From the NCBI GenBank assembly GCA_021159225.1, contig JAGGSE010000014.1, positions 1-5,765 of the forward strand: a stretch of DNA of 5,765 bases. Direction: 5' to 3'. Under the pieces are notes generated by a model. That model was not told the DNA's origin and made no database searches. It saw nothing but the letters and a program-made list of their open reading frames with translations. Positions 3,864-5,765 of the stretch are shown here, one piece after another. The stretch is from a bacterium (GTDB taxonomy: Bacteria > Patescibacteriota > Minisyncoccia > Minisyncoccales > JAGGSE01). Both the position numbers and the translations under genes were made by a program. Each line of letters opens with the position of its first letter. Within the stretch, counting starts at the first letter, position 1.

Positions 3864-5765
3864 ATGTCGCCAAAATCTTCTAAAAATATAAATAAAATCG
3901 GCCGCGTTAATTCTCGGGAGATAACCCAGGAGATGAGGGAGAGTTATATTGATTACGCAATGTCGGTTATTGTCTCCCGCGCCCTGCCCGATGTTAGAGA
4001 CGGGCTGAAACCGGTTCAGCGGAGGATATTGTATGCGATGTATGAAATGGGATTGAGGGCAGATGCCAAGTTTAGGAAATGCGCCGCTATTACCGGCGAG
4101 GTCTTGGGCAAGTTTCATCCTCATGGCGATGCCCCGGTTTATGATGCCCTTGTAAGAATGGCTCAGGACTTTTCTTTGAGATACCCTCTAATTAAGGGCC
4201 AAGGCAATTTTGGCTGTTTTACAAAAGATACCAAGGTGCGGCTTTGCAATGGAAAAGATTTAAGTTTTGAAAATTTGATTAAAGAACAGAAAGAAGGGAA
4301 AAGGCATTGGACATTTGCCTTTAACCCGGAAACCAAAAAGATTGAGATTACTGAAATTAAAAATCCGAGGTTAACAAGGAAAAATGAAAAGATAATGGAG
4401 GTGACTTTAGATAACGGAGAAAAGATTAAATGTACATTAGACCATCTGTTTATGTTGAGGGATGGCAGTTATAGACAGGCAAAGGATTTAAAACCAGGAG
4501 ATTCCTTGATGCCACTTTATATTAAGTCTTATGACGGCAAAGAAGATAGAAATTTAAAAGGTTACCAAATAGTATATCAGCCGATGAGAGATGAATGGGA
4601 ATTTATCCATCGGTTGGCTGACGAGTGGAATTTAAAGAATAAGATTTATAAGAAAAGTGCCGGCAGAATCAGGCATCACTTAGATTTTAATAAATTAAAC
4701 AATAATCCTGATAATATTTTGAGAATCCAATGGCAGGACCATTGGAATTATCATAAGAAAATCGCATCAGAACGTCATAGAAATGATCCGGAATACAGAA
4801 AGAGAATAGCCGAGGGTAGAAGGAGATTCTGGGCAAAGGAGGAAAACAAAAGAGTGCGTTCTTATCTTCAGTCAGAAAGAAATAAAAAGATGTGGCAGAA
4901 TTCAAAATATAGAAAAATGTGGATAGAGGCTCGAAAGAAAATGTGGCAAGATCCTGAATATAAAGAATTTATGAGAAAAGTTTCCAGCGAGAATCTTAAA
5001 AAATTATGGGAAAGGAAAGAATTTCAAGAGTTAATGAGCAAAATAAAATCCCAAGAACTTAAGCGGAGGTGGCAGAATGAAACTTATAGAAAGGCTATGG
5101 CTGAACGGATGAGAGAGTTATCTCTAAAAATTTGGTCAGATCCTGGACATCGGAAATATATTTCGGACCTAATGAAGGAAAAGTCTCAAGATTCTGCCTG
5201 GAAAGAGAGGCAGAGCAAAATAGCAAGAAGATTGTGGTCTAATCCGGAATATCAAGCAAAATACTCTACAGATTTTTTCAAAAGAATAGGAAAAAAACCT
5301 TGGGCGAACCCCGAATTTTATAAAAGACAGATAGAAAAAGCAAAAAAACAATGGCAGGATCCTGAATTTAGAAAAAGAGTAAGCATGATAGTGAGGACTC
5401 GAAACTTAGAGCGAATTGAAAAAGATCCGAATTTTATGAAAAAATTAGCAGAAAAGGCGAAAATTGCACTCCGGGAGAAATGGAGGAACCCTCAATATAA
5501 AGAGAGAGTAGTAAGGAGTAAAATTTTAGGCTACGTTTATTCTCTCTTGAATAAATATCCGAAAGTAACTCCTGAGATATATGAGAGAGAAAGAACCAAT
5601 AATGGTATTCCAAGAATTGAAAGGGCATTAAATTATTTCAATGATTTCTCAGAAATCTTGGTAGAATCTCAAAGGCGTAATCACAAGGTAGTTAGAACCA
5701 GAATTCTTCGAAAAAGAGAAGATGTTTATGATATAACCACTGAACCCTGGCATAATTTTGCTTTA
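3864..5765 (+). CDS. gyrA: DNA gyrase subunit A interrupted by an intein (3' end beyond right edge)
   Basis: The frame runs from ATG 3864 for exactly 634 codons to the window end without a stop. Residues 1-117 are GyrA N-extein: REITQEMRESYIDYAMSVIV, SRALPDVRDGLKPVQRRILY, GEVLGKFHPHGDAPVYDALV, RYPLIKGQGNFG. Gyrase A cuts and rejoins DNA to introduce negative supercoils in an A2B2 complex. The catalytic Tyr (E. coli Tyr122) lies after the intein, outside the window. ParC is an alternative that the visible part cannot fully exclude. At the position of E. coli Ser83 the protein has Ala90 (HGDAPVYD), while Asp87 is kept as Asp94. The gene begins 9 nt after the hydrolase stop, without a Shine-Dalgarno, which suggests read-through translation in one operon. 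From Cys118 on the reading frame is intein. Confidence 0.95.
   Translation, partial: MSPKSSKNINKIGRVNSREITQEMRESYIDYAMSVIVSRALPDVRDGLKPVQRRILYAMYEMGLRADAKFRKCAAITGEVLGKFHPHGDAPVYDALVRMAQDFSLRYPLIKGQGNFGCFTKDTKVRLCNGKDLSFENLIKEQKEGKRHWTFAFNPETKKIEITEIKNPRLTRKNEKIMEVTLDNGEKIKCTLDHLFMLRDGSYRQAKDLKPGDSLMPLYIKSYDGKEDRNLKGYQIVYQPMRDEWEFIHRLADEWNLKNKIYKKSAGRIRHHLDFNKLNNNPDNILRIQWQDHWNYHKKIASERHRNDPEYRKRIAEGRRRFWAKEENKRVRSYLQSERNKKMWQNSKYRKMWIEARKKMWQDPEYKEFMRKVSSENLKKLWERKEFQELMSKIKSQELKRRWQNETYRKAMAERMRELSLKIWSDPGHRKYISDLMKEKSQDSAWKERQSKIARRLWSNPEYQAKYSTDFFKRIGKKPWANPEFYKRQIEKAKKQWQDPEFRKRVSMIVRTRNLERIEKDPNFMKKLAEKAKIALREKWRNPQYKERVVRSKILGYVYSLLNKYPKVTPEIYERERTNNGIPRIERALNYFNDFSEILVESQRRNHKVVRTRILRKREDVYDITTEPWHNFAL
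4599..4754 (+). other. HNH endonuclease module of the intein
   Basis: Residues 246-297 read EFIHRLADEWNLKN followed by RIRHHLDFNKLNNNPDNI and LRIQWQDHWNYHK. This is the pattern of HNH homing nucleases: an H-R-L-x-x-E helix, then H271-H272-x-D274, N276, N279-N280-x-P282-x-N284, then H293 and H297. H272 is the likely general base, and D274, N284 or H293/H297 would serve metal binding. All key residues appear intact, so the nuclease is likely active. There is no LAGLIDADG motif, the type found in most bacterial inteins. Confidence 0.85.
4779..5522 (+). repeat. Thirteen-unit helical repeat array (W-x-D/N-P-E-Y) in the intein
   Basis: Downstream of the HNH motif a degenerate unit W-x-(D/N)-P-E-(Y/F)-(R/K)-(K/E) followed by a basic amphipathic helix recurs 13 times. 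The unit starts (Trp or equivalent) are residues 306, 323, 344, 361, 382, 403, 424, 441, 458, 480, 497, 518 and 540. Spacings are 17, 21, 17, 21, 21, 21, 17, 17, 22, 17, 21 and 22. The best copies are WQDPEYKEF (361), WSNPEYQAK (458), WQDPEFRKR (497) and WRNPQYKER (540). Arg/Lys content is very high, suggesting a DNA-backbone-tracking superhelix that sets homing-site specificity. That role is inference, resembling the logic of NUMOD-type modules. Confidence 0.85.

Larger units (their letters stand above)
4215..5765 (+). other. GyrA intein with HNH homing endonuclease (C-terminal junction just outside)
   Basis: GyrA homology stops after GQGNFG at residue 117, where bacteria normally continue with Ser, and restarts as an intein. 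Block A is CFTKDTKVRLCNGKDLSFEN with Cys118 as the first residue. Block B follows at about 186-215 with T191-L-D-H194 (TxxH) and DGSYRQAKDLKPGDSL. A HNH module spans about 245-297 and a repeat array 306-553. Then comes a helical segment (YERERTNNGIPRIERALNYF, 573-592), and block F/G begins with NHKVVRTRIL (606-615) and DVYDITTEPWHNFAL (620-634). The last few residues, expected to end in HN before a Ser/Thr/Cys, are cut off, so splicing competence cannot be confirmed. There are 517 visible intein residues. The intein is more AT-rich than the 351 nt of GyrA sequence before it, consistent with separate origin. Confidence 0.93.

Noticed and set aside
4779..5522. DNA-level tandem repeats or a CRISPR-like array
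   Set aside because: Repetition is seen in the protein, but the nucleotide units have diverged and there are no identical repeats with unique spacers.
4687..5628. Reverse-strand open frames opposite the intein
   Set aside because: They are shadows of the repetitive, Lys/Arg-rich intein code (Phe/Leu/Ser-rich translations) and show no known motif.

Overview
This window looks like part of a small, AT-leaning bacterial genome of the Candidate Phyla Radiation (Patescibacteria), probably Parcubacteria-like. The reasons are the style of the S1, L19, RluA-family and GyrA proteins, very tight gene spacing, weak or absent Shine-Dalgarno sequences, near-leaderless promoters, tRNAs without an encoded CCA end, and GC-rich mini-palindromes scattered in and between genes. 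TGA acts as a normal stop (it ends the pseudouridine synthase in an ATGA overlap), which argues against the CPR lineages that recode TGA. The taxonomic call is inference.

Layout: two divergent transcription units start from a compact promoter pair at about 3119-3180. Leftwards (minus strand) run a two-domain S1 protein (3118-2573), tRNA-Val(GAC), an RluA-family pseudouridine synthase (2412-1792), ribosomal protein bL19 (1795-1421, overlapping the synthase by 4 nt) and tRNA-Leu(GAG). These are all translation genes. Beyond tRNA-Leu the character changes. There is a decayed excisionase-like helix-turn-helix gene carrying a 20-bp perfect palindrome, a 27-codon remnant resembling the start of RadC, and then an AT-rich gene that runs off the left edge. 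I read that gene as the N-terminal part of a type III/COG2189-like adenine-specific DNA methyltransferase. It also carries an in-frame GC-rich palindrome. This part looks like a small accessory/defence patch next to a tRNA.

Rightwards (plus strand) run a metallo-beta-lactamase-fold hydrolase (3186-3854) and, 9 nt later, gyrA (3864 to the right edge). After 117 GyrA residues the frame enters an intein at GQGNFG/C. The intein has recognisable splicing blocks, an HNH homing-endonuclease motif and then thirteen W-x-D-P-E-Y-like units spaced by exactly 17 or 21-22 residues. The window stops inside the last intein block, a few residues before the expected C-terminal splice junction, so the catalytic tyrosine of GyrA lies outside. 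The repeat-bearing HNH intein is the most striking object in the window. The in-frame palindromic insertions come second.
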